Positions 1 through 10,829 of a stretch of 64,000 nt of DNA are shown piece after piece. Origin of the DNA: Panicum virgatum. Lineage: Eukaryota; Streptophyta; Magnoliopsida; Poales; Poaceae. Both the position numbers and the translations under genes were made by a program. The DNA lies in NCBI RefSeq assembly GCF_016808335.1, contig NC_053149.1, forward strand, positions 19,626,733 to 19,690,732. Reading direction: 5' to 3'. How positions within the stretch are numbered: position 1 is the first letter of the stretch; the number at the start of each line of letters is the position of its first letter. The notes under the pieces are model-generated. The model did not search any database. It was not told where the DNA came from and was given only the letters and a program-made list of their open reading frames with translations.

Positions 1-948
1 CAAAAGGTGCCAACCAATCAGAGTGTGCCGTCATTCAGCCTCACATGGATCAAGGGGCCCACAAACACAAGCAACCGACTTAGGACAGTGTTTGACTCAG
101 GCAAAACCGACCTTAGGGCCTACATAGCAGTTGCCCAGTTGAAGATGAGCCAGTTTAGAGCCAAAACCAAGTCGGCCGACCACCCCGGTCGGTCGACCAA
201 ACATTGGCGCCACTCTTGGCAGTCCTTAGCCTAATAGAATAAATTGGCAAGCGTACAGATACCGATGTAGCTTCCACCTTGAAACATTCCATGGTATCCA
301 ATCCACGAGGAATGAGAAGTGTACTAGTAGTGACTCTTGTTTATCCAGGGGATATAAATGGGAGTGAAGAGGTCCAGATAAGATAGGTAGATGTGGCCTA
401 ACGTCGTCTTGCTCCTATCAAGAATACTTGACTTATACCCTAGTTGCTTCGGCGGCCTCAGAGAAGGACTCAGACAGGGACGAGAAGGGAGTCCAATAAC
501 AGTTGGCCATTACTGCTATGAAAGTACCCGAACGTGATGGACTACGAAAGACGGATAGGGCTGTCACCATCTGCCGCCTATCACTGCAGTTCCGTGAGAT
601 GGAACACGACTCAAGGTAACTTATTAAGACTAGGCACCACGCCTTACTGACTCTTTGCTAACTCTTTTTGTGTAATATGAGGCCGTCGTTGTAGCTCAGC
701 AATTCTTTTTGTGGATGCTAACTCTTTGCTGGAGGAGCCTCCTGATAGTTTAGCTTAGGCATGTGCACTGAACGAATCATGTAAAAGGCGTACCAGGAGT
801 CCCCAGGACTGGGACAGGTTGTTGTAGCGTTGTATATGGGTACTAATAGTGAATGGAGTATTCGTTTTTGTATAAAGAAAACCTGACCAATAGGACCATT
901 AATTAGCTCGCAGGTAGATAGCTTGGCCTGTGAACGCCTGAGTGCAGG
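1..948. other. Intergenic, possible decayed LTR
   Basis: No convincing protein gene is visible. A TATA-like motif (gatataaat, about 351-359) is followed by GC-richer, moderately repetitive-looking sequence. The style resembles an LTR promoter/R region, but I found no paired copy, no TG...CA ends and no target-site duplication. The short open frame at 7-234 has no recognisable domain. Confidence 0.3.
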
Positions 949-1186
949 CTACAAGGACGCAGTGTTGTCTCTTCGCAGCGTGATCTTGGCAATTTTTGGT
1001 TTCCAACTGAGCTGATCTTTGAAATCCAAACTGTTGTCTTCACAGACTCCTTCCATCACCATTCGCCAACGTTGCACTTTTTTTTTTTGAAAGGCACCAA
1101 CGTTGCTCTGCCTTTGATGGAAATGAAAATAAGCAAGACAGTCCACAGAGAACGGCAAGGCGAATTCGTTTTTGTGCAGCCTAAAT

Positions 1187-1425
1187 AGCCCACAGAACAC
1201 ACTGGACAACAAAACGATATATAGAGGCCACAAACCAGCCCAATAATACAAAAAAAGCCTTGGCCCAGTAGCCCAGCCCAACAACCCATTTCGTCAAAGT
1301 GATCTGACCCGTCCACTGGAAATCGGACGCCGCCACACAAAACCCTAGCACCGCATCACCTATATAATCTCTCCCATCACAGCCTCCCGCCGCCTCCATC
1401 CGCTCCCCGCCCACCAAAACCCTAG
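1187..1425 (+). promoter_or_regulatory. RPL26 promoter: site II motifs, teloboxes, TATA
   Basis: Five site II motifs (TGGGCY, read here as RGCCCA) lie at 1187, 1237, 1262, 1270 and 1275. Two telobox motifs (AAACCCTAG) lie at 1340-1348 and 1417-1425, with a TATA-like tatataat at 1361-1368. Site II plus telobox is the established signature of plant ribosomal-protein and growth-linked promoters, and it fits the RPL26 gene immediately downstream. A possible splice donor (cagGTAAGG, about 1447) lies in the leader. It cannot simply be used, because the coding start follows within 40 bases. Confidence 0.75.
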
Positions 1426-1483
1426 CCGCCGCCGCAGCGGCATCCCAGGTAAGGAAGAAGGAGCGTTCCCCGCCGCCGCCGCC

Positions 1484-1957
1484 ATGAAGCTCAACCCCCG
1501 CGTCACGAGCTCCCGCCGGAAGTGCCGCAAGGCGCACTTCACGGCCCCGTCCTCCGTCCGCCGCGTGCTCATGTCCGCGGCGCTGTCGGCGGAGCTCCGC
1601 CACAAGTACAATGTGCGCTCCATCCCGATCCGCAAGGACGACGAGGTGCAGGTTGTGCGCGGCACCTTCAAGGGACGCGAGGGCAAGGTGGTGCAGGTGT
1701 ACCGCCGCCGCTGGGTCATCCACGTCGAGCGGATCACCCGCGAGAAGGTGAACGGCTCCACCGTCAACGTGGGCATCCACCCCTCCAAGGTTGTCGTCAC
1801 CAAGCTGAAGCTCGACAAGGACCGCAAGGCCCTCCTCGACCGCAAGGCACGCGGCCGTGCCGCCGACAAGGCCAAGGGCAAGTTCACCGCCGACGACGTC
1901 GCCGCTGCTGCTGGCGGTGCCGCCGCCACCGGTGCCTCCCTCCAGGAGATCGACTAG
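1484..1957 (+). CDS. RPL26: 60S ribosomal protein L26 (uL24)
   Basis: This is a structural protein of the cytosolic large ribosomal subunit that sits near the peptide exit tunnel. The 157-residue open frame is uninterrupted. It begins with the conserved basic N-terminus ([20 protein letters not shown]) and contains the KOW RNA-binding motif at about residues 53-80 ([20 protein letters not shown]). The lysine-rich region at about 105-133 is followed by an Ala/Gly-rich C-terminal tail. The length is close to the usual 145-150 residues of plant L26; the excess is in the alanine-rich tail. The start is the first ATG, in a GCC-rich leader, and matches the family start. There is no intron in the coding region, as in other plant L26 genes. 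Intact splice-free coding with a proper promoter argues for a functional gene, although a retrocopy cannot be fully excluded. Confidence 0.95.
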   Translation: MKLNPRVTSSRRKCRKAHFTAPSSVRRVLMSAALSAELRHKYNVRSIPIRKDDEVQVVRGTFKGREGKVVQVYRRRWVIHVERITREKVNGSTVNVGIHPSKVVVTKLKLDKDRKALLDRKARGRAADKAKGKFTADDVAAAAGGAAATGASLQEID

Positions 1958-3576
1958 GCGCTGCGCGGCGGGGGGATCTGATGGCGGTCGTGCCGCCTTT
2001 CCCTTCCTATCGCTCGCTCTAGTTTTGCTACCAATGATTATGTGCTAGGAGTTTATGTTACTTGAAAACTGCTGCTTTAATATCCTTGAAATGCCTTGGT
2101 GAGAGTTTTGGAACCTAATGTTGATCTGTGTCTGAGATTTGAGATATGAAGTACTCGTTATATGGTTTCATTGTTCATATCTGCCTAGTGGTTTGATTGT
2201 ACTGCATCATTTGTTCTATCTTGGCTAGTTGTTTGTTAGTGTTATATCAAATTTAGTTCGAATTATGTGTCCTCTGTTGAAAAAATAGCATATTGTTTGT
2301 TACTGCATCATTTGTTATATCTTGTCGGCTGGTTGCCGAGCAGTTTGTTATCTAAATTAACTTGTTCTCTGTGTTTGGAAAATTTTAATCTGTATTTGAA
2401 ATACGATGATACAAAGCAACAAGCCAATGAATGTTCAATCCCTATACTTCTGTGTACATGTTCTGCTTGTTAAATATCTGATGTAGTTAGATTGTACATT
2501 CAGTATGCCTGGGCGTCTAATTGTTTGGTTGTTAACTTGTTATTGATAATGTTTATGTTTAACCAGTACGACTGGGCGTCTGATTGTTTGGTTGTTAACT
2601 TGTTATTGCTAATGTTTATGGTTAACTTGTGATTATACTTGGTCTTAAAAGTTACCACTGTAGACCTCATGAGTATAGGTTTGTATGAGTAATGAAACCC
2701 CTCTTATGCGTGTTGATGTTTTTTTATGAATGATTGTCCAGTATGCGTACATATAGCATGGAGACCCCTTTTCTGAAAGACTGATTTTTTGCGTATCTGA
2801 TGGTGACTGTTAATCTGTTACTCTAGCATGTTTCATCAACAAAGCATAGGTTGATATTCTGGCCTGTTATATAGTTTGTGCATTTGTGGTGAATTGAATG
2901 ATAACCTTTGTACCTTTGGCCCTCGAACTGTGCAAGTTATTATCTCATTCATCTGTTCTTTGTTGACCACTTGTGCTATCTTTATCCGGTTGTTAGTGTG
3001 GAATGTGCTGTAGCTTATAATCTGACTGCCTCGTTGTGAAGATGTTTACAGTGAAACATTTTTTGAGCTGCTTGCCACTTAAAGCCCAATTTCTGCAAGC
3101 ATATTCGGAGTGAATTTCATGTTTCACGCAATTTCTTTGGAATCATGCCTTTATCGGAACAAATAGCCTGTATGTTTGATATCTGCTGGTTGTTTGGAAT
3201 CATGTACCATCTTTGCCTGCAGGAGCCTTTGCCGTCACCCCCCGAAGCAGCCCAGCGCCGCCGTGGCCTGGCCTCGCTGGAGCACTGCGTGATGCGGCCT
3301 TGAACATGCCAAAAGCCCGCGCACGCGCAAACCCTAAACTCTAACCACGTTCCGGCAAGCTGCAAGGCCAAAGCGCTCTTGCTCCGCCGTGCCGCTAGCC
3401 CTTGCCGTTTAACCTTGCCGTGACCCTGGAACGCCAGGTCGTTGCGAGCACGCGCGCGCACAGACAACCTGTGGTTAGGGTCGGGGCTAGGCACCCGCAA
3501 ACGCCACTGTCGCCGAGCACCTTGGTGGCGGCCCTGGAGCACACACGCGCCTAGGATACACGCAAGCACACATGAG
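1958..3576. other. RPL26 3' flank and intergenic DNA
   Basis: The first few hundred bases probably hold the RPL26 3' UTR; the stretch is T-rich with no coding signal. A 63-bp tandem duplication lies at 2501-2626. From about 3230 the DNA becomes GC-rich (3233-3576) without a recognisable protein, and this forms the left flank of a SINE. Confidence 0.4.
2501..2626. repeat. 63-bp tandem duplication
   Basis: Two adjacent copies share the core gggcgtctRattgtttggtt followed by gttaacttgttattg. They are offset by 63 bp, starting at 2501 and 2564, with a few mismatches. Confidence 0.8.
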
Positions 3577-3868
3577 TATCTCCGTGCAGCAGACGCGCGC
3601 GTAGCGCGATGGTGGCGCCTCCAGTCGTGGAGCGCACCCGCCCGCGTTCGATTCCCAGTTGGGATCGAACCTGGTGCTGCACCGGGGTTTTCCCCCAAAT
3701 TTGCTTTGCAGGTCGTGGACGTACGCGCCGACCCACAATGGTAGTACGATGTGTACACTCTAGGGTGTGTGTTGTGTGCGCGTGTAGGTGTGTTGGAGTG
3801 TGCATTCAGATACTACATCTGTACCTTAGTTGTCCAGGCTCAAAAAAAAAAAAACTATCTCCGTGCAG
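3577..3868 (+). mobile_element. tRNA-derived SINE with 13-bp TSD
   Basis: The 13-bp direct repeat tatctccgtgcag occurs at 3577-3589 and 3856-3868 and brackets a body of about 266 bp. The body ends in a run of 12-13 A (about 3842-3854). Its head carries Pol III-like boxes: an A-box-like tagcgcgatggtgg at 3602-3615 and a B-box gttcgattccc at 3647-3657, about 45 bp apart as in tRNA genes. Head, tail and TSD together define a SINE inserted by target-primed reverse transcription. I cannot name the family. Confidence 0.8.
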
Positions 3869-4070
3869 AGACTGACCTACGGAACCCGTGTGTAAGAGAG
3901 TTTGACGCGTGGGCCAACTCTACCCGTGAAGAAAGGGAGAGAGGAGAGCAACCGGGCTGAGCTGTGTGCTGGCCTGATGAACCGCAGGTCGAGCCGGTTC
4001 AATTCAACGAGCTAAGCGGAGTCATTTTGGGCCCAATCGAGCCGACCAAACACTTCCGGCCTATTTTAAC

Positions 4071-4612
4071 CAGGGTTTACGTTACCGACCGGTCCGGCCA
4101 AATCGGTAGAATTCGGTACCGGTCTACCGGATCAGTTTGGTCGGAAACCGGTCCAAATCGGTCGAAGTCAAATTTGAATTTAAAATCCTCTGTGCGACTG
4201 GTAACCGGCCAAATTCAATTTTTTTTCTTTTTTAGTTTAAATTCAAATGCCTGCAAAGTATACTAAATGAATGTTTGTATAATATGTTTTAGCCTAAATG
4301 AACCCTCCAACCCTCTTTTGTACTATTTTTACATTGTATTTGTATACTTTTGTATGCACGTTTTTTTGTTTAACTTCAAATCCCCGCAAACTATACTAAA
4401 TGAACGAATTTTTGAGAAAATTTGACACCATTAGATTCGTCGCACCTAAAAGTATTTTTAGAATTTTTTTTGAGAATTTTTCATTTTTTGAATTTAAATT
4501 TGAATTTTGAATTTAGCCCGGTTTGGTACCGGTCCAAACCAGAACCGGACTGGACCGGTTTGACCGATAACCGGTCAAACCGGACCGATTCCCACCGGTT
4601 TGGTGAACCCTA
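4071..4612. mobile_element. hAT-type MITE (542 bp) with 8-bp TSD
   Basis: An exact 8-bp duplication, attttaac, flanks the element at 4063-4070 and 4613-4620. The ends are imperfect inverted repeats: the left begins cagggtttacg, and the right end read in reverse begins tagggttcacc. Both ends are followed by many ACCGGT/CCGGTTT motifs (4075-4160 and 4515-4605). The A/T-rich centre has no coding capacity. The TSD length and CAGGG-type terminus indicate a non-autonomous hAT element. Confidence 0.8.
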
Positions 4613-4620
4613 ATTTTAAC

Positions 4621-5893
4621 CTGCTGACCTGGGGGGCACATGTTAACCTAAGGGTGAGGCTGACCAATGGGACCATTGACCCATGCACCCATTTGATCCT
4701 TGACTGTTAACCGATCAAATGCTGATATCGACTCGATCTCTAGATGATATCATATCAGCATACCACGTGGCACCCTGGTGCTGCCTGTCTAAATGTCTGC
4801 ATTAGCTTTTCGAGTTTTGCTGGGAAATGTTAAAAGAGTACCAATAAATGCCGTCCGCCCGCTAAGAAGAAATATTTGCCGTCGGAACTCCGCAAGCTCA
4901 CAGGATTGAGTCCTTCAGGCAGTCCCAACCATGATGTCCATAGATAGTATCTATATTATCACATCAGCAAGACACTAGTGTTAGAAACTACAGTCTCCAA
5001 TGCAGAGTTTCTTCGCTTGTATCAAAAATAAATTTTATTTTCTCTCTCCCTACCTATCGTCCTCTCCCTCTCTCCTCTCAGTCGTTTCCTCTCATGGTTC
5101 CCTCTCTTCTCCGTCTTCTGTAATTCCATCTCTGTCAAATCAAAGCTCTGAATCTACCTCTGCAGCAACAACTCTTGTTTTCTCCAAATTCAATTCACTG
5201 AGCAAGTAATCGATGGAGGGCAAGCGCTCCTATATGCTCGGGATGCAAGAAGTTGCAGCTCAATCGATGTTAACAATCGTCTCTGAACACTCAACCTGGA
5301 GGCGGCCCCTCTTCCCAGTCAAGTCGGGTGCTGTGTTGGCGGCAAGCCGGCCGGCGCAACGACGAGGCTTGTGGGTGGGTAGTGGCTGCGGGGCTCACGG
5401 CGGGAAGCTCGAGCATGGCGGATGGTTGCAGCTTGGCAAGCGAGCGCAGGCGGCAGCACGACTAGCACCGGCCATGGCGCAGGGTAGCAAATTGGGGATG
5501 GATTTGTCCGATTGTAGCTCAGTAGCTGGCGAGCAGAGAGATTGAAGAAGGAAGAGATTGGGGGAAAAGGAAACTGTGAGATAGATAGAGGGAGGCGGAC
5601 CTTGGCAACACACCTTGGCGACAGGAGGATTCGCACGTCAAAGATTTGTGGTTCCATAGCTCACGCGGAAGAAGCACGGGATGGGCATGGCAGCGACACA
5701 GTGGATCGAGAGGTCAAGGAAAATCGGGGACGAAGAAACGACGAGTCGGTCCAACGCTGATTTTGCCAGTTTCCAGCGTATTGGTCCACGCGCCGATCCG
5801 GTTTCGTGCATGCTACCCGGTTTCCTCAATTTTCATTCTCTCACCTCTTTAATTTCCATGCCACATCAAACTTTTGCTTAGTTGGCACTCTAA
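4621..5893. other. Non-coding, probably old transposon debris
   Basis: The stretch contains a C/T-rich run (about 5040-5130), a GC-rich patch (5290-5530) and short open frames without recognisable domains. I could not find paired termini or a TSD. Confidence 0.3.
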
Positions 5894-5902
5894 TTAATTT
5901 TA

Positions 5903-6896
5903 GGGAAAAGTCTGTTTTTCAACCCTGAACTATCACGATAGTCCGATTTTGACCCTTAAACTACAAAACCGGACATCCTACACCTCCAACTAACGAAACC
6001 ATTTGAAAAACAACCCTGACTCAGCCAAAGGCGGTTTTGCTAAAGTAAAATTTCCGAATTTCTGGAATTTCACACCTATCTCAATTAAATAATAAAGAAA
6101 GCATAGTTAATATTGTCTAAAAATCATGATATTTTTTTGGGGAGGTAGATCAAAAGACAAGGAATCTATTTTGGCTAGATGTGCTACAATAGACATAAAG
6201 GAATTTGAATTATAAAATTTTAAAAATAGGTAGAATTCAAAATTCCTTGAATTTTTAGGTCAGCTAAACTTATGATAAAAATTCATTAAAAATATGATAA
6301 TTCATAATTTTTTATTTAGTTTAGTTAGTTACTTTTTATTGGCCCAAGTTCTATAGAAAATTCATAAATTAAAATTTGAGGAATCAAATTTGATTCAAAT
6401 TTGAGCATTGCGAAGGAATTCAAAAACTTTCATAAAAACTTGGGCCAATAAAAAATACCTTATTAAACTAAATAAAAAATTATGAATTATCATATTTTTA
6501 TTTCATTTTTATCAAAGGTTTAGCTAACCCAAAAATTCAAGAAATTTTGAATTCTACCCATTTTTAAAATTTTATAATTCAAATTTCATTATGTTTAATG
6601 TATCACATCTAACCAAAATAAATTCCTTGTCTTTTTATCTACCTTCCAAAAAAATATCATGATTTTTAGACAATATTAACTATGCTTTCTTTCTTATTTA
6701 ATTGAGAGATGTGTGAAATTCCAGAAATTCGAAAATGTTACTGTAGCAAACCACCCTTAAAACAGCTTGCTACAGTGCTCAAGGGGGTGATTCGGACGGT
6801 TTTGTTAGTTCGAGGGCTTAGGTTACCCGATTTCGTAGTAGGAGGTTGAAAAACAGACTTCTTGACTAGTTCGAGGTTGTAAAATAGACTTATCCC
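5903..6896. mobile_element. Mutator-type foldback MITE (994 bp) with 9-bp TSD
   Basis: A perfect 9-bp duplication, ttaatttta, lies at 5894-5902 and 6897-6905. The left end (gggaaaagtctgtttttc) and the inverted right end (gggataagtctattttac) are related. The inverted similarity extends through most of the element: the left arm, about 6050-6350, is the complement of the right arm, about 6430-6750. Examples are the mirrored blocks around the long tttttattggcccaag segment and the aaatcatgatattttttt segment. Only a short loop, about 6360-6425, separates the arms, so a transcript would fold into one very long hairpin. No protein is encoded. A 9-bp TSD is typical of Mutator-like elements. Confidence 0.85.
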
Positions 6897-7225
6897 TTAA
6901 TTTTATCTTTATACCATTAAAAAATGGTGATTACCTATGTATCACTAAAAAATTAGCTGGCACCTATATGTCATGGCACGAACTTCATTTTATGCGTGTA
7001 CCATTCTGTCTACAGCAGCCAGTAATTGGAGCTATGAAAAGACAAAAATACCCTCGGGCCCACCTGTCATTCTCTTTCCATTCGCTGCCCCGCCGATGAA
7101 GGCCGCGGCGACGAGCACCAGCGCCCCCACCGTCAGGTACTGGCGCCGTCCTTGGCCCGGAGTACGCGTAGGAGGCCGAGCATCTCCTTTTCCAGCTCCA
7201 GCGTCCACCCGTTGCCGCTGCTGCT

Positions 7226-7352
7226 GCGGACCAGTTCGCGCTGAGCGACGGTGGTGACCTCAGCTCGCCCGCGTCGCGAAGCTCCTACTTCAACTGGTTC
7301 CACTTCTCCATCGCGTGGGGCTACGCCACGCCACGACGGTGCTGAGCTACGT
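7226..7352 (+). pseudogene. NPF (NRT1/PTR) transporter gene fragment
   Basis: Translation from 7226 gives an ADQF motif, then a Ser-rich linker, then SSYFNWFHFSIAWGYA. This closely follows the NPF family signature GADQFD...SFFNWFYFSIN, which lies around the third and fourth membrane helices of proton-coupled nitrate/peptide transporters. The frame is broken about 7335, where a gccac repeat looks like a 4-bp insertion; the downstream continuation resembles TTVLSYV. Only about 40 residues of a family of roughly 550-600 are present, with no start or splice structure. It is a captured fragment, not a gene. Confidence 0.6.
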
Positions 7353-8257
7353 CCACTAGCACCCAACAGTGAGCACGCACCAACTCACCAACTTCTGCGA
7401 TCTCGTTTCATGTGACAAGTTCAGCATCACAGTCCCTTCGCCGGTCAAATCCGCTCGACTCCCCTCCATGGATTTCAAATCCACCGCATCCGAAGGTCAC
7501 TCAGCTCCCTAGCTCCCTCCCCAACCCCTCCAAACTCAGCTCCGACCCCCACAACGCCGGGAATCGGAGATTCCCCGGCCGCCGGCCATCAGCGCCACAC
7601 GAGCTCCACCTCACCATCGACGACCTACCCTCGTACTCTCTCCGCTCAATCCAAGTATAGAAATCGATTCCTCTCTCCTCCACTATGCTCATGCTCTCCC
7701 TACTTCCTCGCGTTCGCCGGCCAATCGGCCGGAACGCGGCCGCGCCGCCGCACGCACGTCGGGCGCCGCCCCGCGCGCCCCTGCGTTGCACCACGGCGAA
7801 CCGCAGCTTCGCCCGGCCTTGCTGGTCGTGATGCCGCTCTGCCCCTCCGCCAGTCGGCCTCTCCGATGGCGAGAGCGCCGCGCCACACGCCGGTTTGGAC
7901 CGCCGGCTCTGTTCTGGGCCTCGACACGCGGCAACCTGGAGGCGTCCTCCAAGATGCGGCGGCCGGGGCATAGGTCCCCCGCGCAGGGGCTGCCGGAGGT
8001 ACAGGTAGGGATGGCGCGCGAGCGGGGGCCGAGGGTGGGGGCGAGGCAGGCCGGAGGTCGCCGGAGGTTCCACGCAGGGGCAGCGGCACACTGCTCTAGA
8101 TGAACAAGGGCAAAATGGTCAATTGACAAGGAGGACCAACATGTCAGATCTTTCGATCCGTTATCTATTAACAGAAGGGGGATAGAATGGCACAAATGTA
8201 AAAGAAAATTTGCGCAATGGTATACAAGTGTTTGTCAACTTTTTAGTAATATATAGG

Positions 8258-8405
8258 CAGGGGCGGAGATAGGGGGCGGACAGGGGCCTGGCCCCATGGT
8301 CCCCAAATTTACACTAGAAATTTAAATTTTGATTAAATTTTTATATAAATTTGTATGGTTAGCCCCTCTAACAATGGAAAAATCGACTTCTTGGCTCCGC
8401 CCCTG
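8258..8405. mobile_element. 148-bp hAT MITE with 8-bp TSD
   Basis: An exact TSD, tatatagg, lies at 8250-8257 and 8406-8413. The termini are near-perfect inverted repeats: caggggcggag on the left and ctccgcccctg on the right. The element is inserted in the right arm of the larger inverted-repeat element, so it is younger than that element. Confidence 0.9.
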
Positions 8406-8443
8406 TATATAGGTAACTACCATTTTTTATAATGGTATACAAG

Positions 8444-9645
8444 TAAAAGACTCCACAGGATTACATACTGGCGTAGGCGTGCCCCCGTGACTTTCGCCAT
8501 CGTATCGCCGCTGTGACCAGGCGGAACCACCACTAGGGCAAGCTAGGGCAGCCGCCCTAGGTCCCTCTAGACGAGGCCAGAGCAAATTTGTTAACAGCAG
8601 ATATAGCATGGAAGAAAAAGAATGGACCTGAGGAACATAGAAAGAATAGAGAATTAGCTTTCGGAGAACATGTTACTTGAGAAAGGAGTAGGAGTTTATA
8701 CAAGTTGTTCGATATCATTCCTCCTCGCACACATTCAGTATTTAACCAGCGACTCTCTTGTGTTTACATGGTTGGACCTGATACGTGCGCGCAGGCACAT
8801 CTAGTGAACCCATTCGCTGCCGCCAAAATGAAAACTAGGCTTCCTAGTGCGGCGGCTCATAGTAGTAGATGCTTCTTTTGGTTCGTGGGTGCTGATAATA
8901 TTCCCCATTCTCAACTCCGGCAGGGGCTCGTGACGGTGCGGCGGTGCCCCCGAACGCGAGGACGATGGTCATGTATCACCGAGAGTCGTGAGACACTGAT
9001 TGGGCCATTGGGGCATTGGACAAGAGGACTTTGTGTCCTTGTGGGCCGTCCGGTCCATCCGGTCAAATGGGCTATGGCCTCTTAAGCGTTTCAGCTTAAC
9101 GCCCGAGCCCAGCGATGCGTCTTCTCGCCACCAGACGCCACTGCTGACTTCGGCAGCTCATCATCCACCCCTGCCTGCAGTCCCTCTCAGGCGCTCACGT
9201 CGGCGCGTCACTGCCGTTGCGCGACAGCGCTCCACGCCCGTCTGTCCTGCAGCACCGCCTCGCCACCCGCCGACCGTGCCAGCGAATCCTGTGTGCCGCC
9301 TGCAGCCGAGCAGTAAGCCTTGACGCCTCGCTCTGGCCGTGCAAAAATTTTCTCGTAGAACTCTCCCTAGGTCATTTTCCGAGCGGGCTTCGCCACTGAC
9401 AAGCAGGCCACGTGCGCCTTTGTTGGTTTCATCCGCTGCGCTTTTTCGGCTCTTCTCTGCTGCCACGATCATTCATGTTATGTTCGGTTGGGCTCAAGCT
9501 AATTTCTAGGCAGGGCTAAACATTAATCGGCTAAAAATAAGTTGGCTAACATTAACCTGTGCTGTTTGGATAAAGTGCTAATAGAATGTTGGAAATCTAT
9601 TAGTCCAAATTAGTCATATTTAATTGACTCATGGGATAACAATTA
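8444..9645. other. Non-coding intergenic DNA
   Basis: No gene is recognised. The GC-rich patch at 9060-9330 has open frames on both strands without known domains. About 9500-9645, together with 9984-10040, looks like one older A/T-rich element split by the Tourist MITE described next, but its ends are unclear. Confidence 0.3.
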
Positions 9646-9980
9646 GCCCGTGTTTGGTTGCGCGTTGTAAAAATTTTGAAAAGACATCTTTCTACATTTG
9701 AAGTACTAAACATAGACTAATCACAAAAATAATTACAGAACTCGTCTGTAAATCACGAGACGAATCTAATGAGACTAATTAATCCGTCATTATAGGTTGT
9801 TTGCTGTAGCATTACTGTAGCAATTTAGCATCTAATTGCAGCCTAATTAGGTTCATTAGATTCGTCTCGCCATTTACAGACAGCAGTCGCAATGAGTTTT
9901 TTATTTCGTCTAGATTTAAGTCTCCATGCAGGTGCCGGAAAAAAAATTTGGAATTTGGAATTTTGCATCCAAACACGGCC
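9646..9980. mobile_element. Tourist/PIF-Harbinger MITE, copy A
   Basis: A 3-bp TSD, tta, flanks the element at 9643-9645 and 9981-9983. The termini are inverted: gcccgtgtttgg on the left and ccaaacacggcc on the right. Internal blocks such as cgagacgaatctaatgag are shared with copies B and C in this window. Confidence 0.85.
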
Positions 9981-10045
9981 TTAGTGAGAGAGTTTAGTAA
10001 AAATTAGCCCACCTTTTATCAACATATTTGCATCAGCTAATGCTA

Positions 10046-10275
10046 CTCCCTTCGTCCCAGTATACATTCAGGTGTAACCACCTCTGGTTCAAAGACCAAG
10101 AAACATATTTAATTCTCTCTATCAATACAAGTATTAGTGACCAAGAAACATATTTAATTCTCTCTATCAATACAAGTATTAGTGTATCAATTTACATGTC
10201 TAGAGAGAGAGCGCGCTTTATATTAAGAAATTTGAGTAAAAAGTGGTTACGCCTTATATATTAGGAAGGAGGGAG
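10046..10275. mobile_element. Stowaway-like MITE with internal duplication
   Basis: The left end ctcccttcgtccc after TA and the right end ggaaggagggag are inverted Stowaway-type termini. Inside, a 45-bp unit containing ccaagaaacatatttaattc is tandemly duplicated (about 10094-10183). The right TA is not preserved, so the right boundary is approximate. Confidence 0.65.
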
Positions 10276-10829
10276 CAATTGGTAGCTGGATCAATATTAG
10301 CAACTAAATCCAACCCCACCATCACATCGCTCCCTCTAGCCGATCCACCCGTCTCTTCTCGTGTGGCCCTGGTTTTCTCTCCAAATCAACTAAAAGAGCT
10401 TGGAGTCGAATACTATCTTTTTGTGATCTTTGTGCACAAAACCACTCTCTTTCAAAATTTATTACTTCGAGATTAGAGAATTAATTCCGGTGACATGATC
10501 ATTTCTCTAAAAAAACAACTCCAATAAATAAGGGAGTGACTATATATCACTCGAGTAATTTTTGTCAGGCTTTCGATCGATTTTTGCACCAATCTAATCA
10601 TGCACGTAGCAGTGCGGGGAGGGGAAAAAACGAGTGACAACCAAATTATATTCTCTGCGGGCCTGTGGTGGGGCGGCCGATTCTCTGCGGGCTGGAGAAT
10701 TATGCAATGGTGCCACTTAAGATGAGAACGGTGTCAAGCCAAGGTGATGATCCTTTGACGTTTTTTGTGCTGAATTGATGAAATATTAGGATACCAGCAA
10801 ATTGACCCCGCTTGCCCTCTAAGCTCTAA
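10276..10829. other. Non-coding intergenic DNA
   Basis: A/T-rich sequence with no supported gene, RNA or bounded element. The aagctc preceding the next element's TSD is unremarkable. Confidence 0.3.

Larger units (their letters stand above)
6906..8443. mobile_element. Inverted-repeat element with captured gene DNA (Pack-type candidate)
   Basis: The left terminus (tataccattaaaaaatggt, then acctatgtat) recurs inverted on the right, around 8414-8443, and continues inward toward 8221. A hAT MITE was later inserted into the right arm. The interior, about 7090-8100, is strongly GC-rich, unlike the A/T-rich arms, and includes a fragment of an NPF transporter gene. Capture of host coding DNA between inverted ends is the known behaviour of Pack-MULE-like elements. 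I could not define a clear TSD, so the superfamily is uncertain. Confidence 0.5.

Noticed and set aside
1440..1483. 5' UTR intron donor (cagGTAAGG) in RPL26
   Set aside because: No acceptor exists between it and the coding ATG, and splicing would remove the start, so it is not supported.
3635..3665. Possible tRNA gene because of the gttcgattccc B-box
   Set aside because: The flanking 13-bp TSD and 3' A-run show it is the head of a SINE, and no cloverleaf with acceptor stem could be formed by eye.
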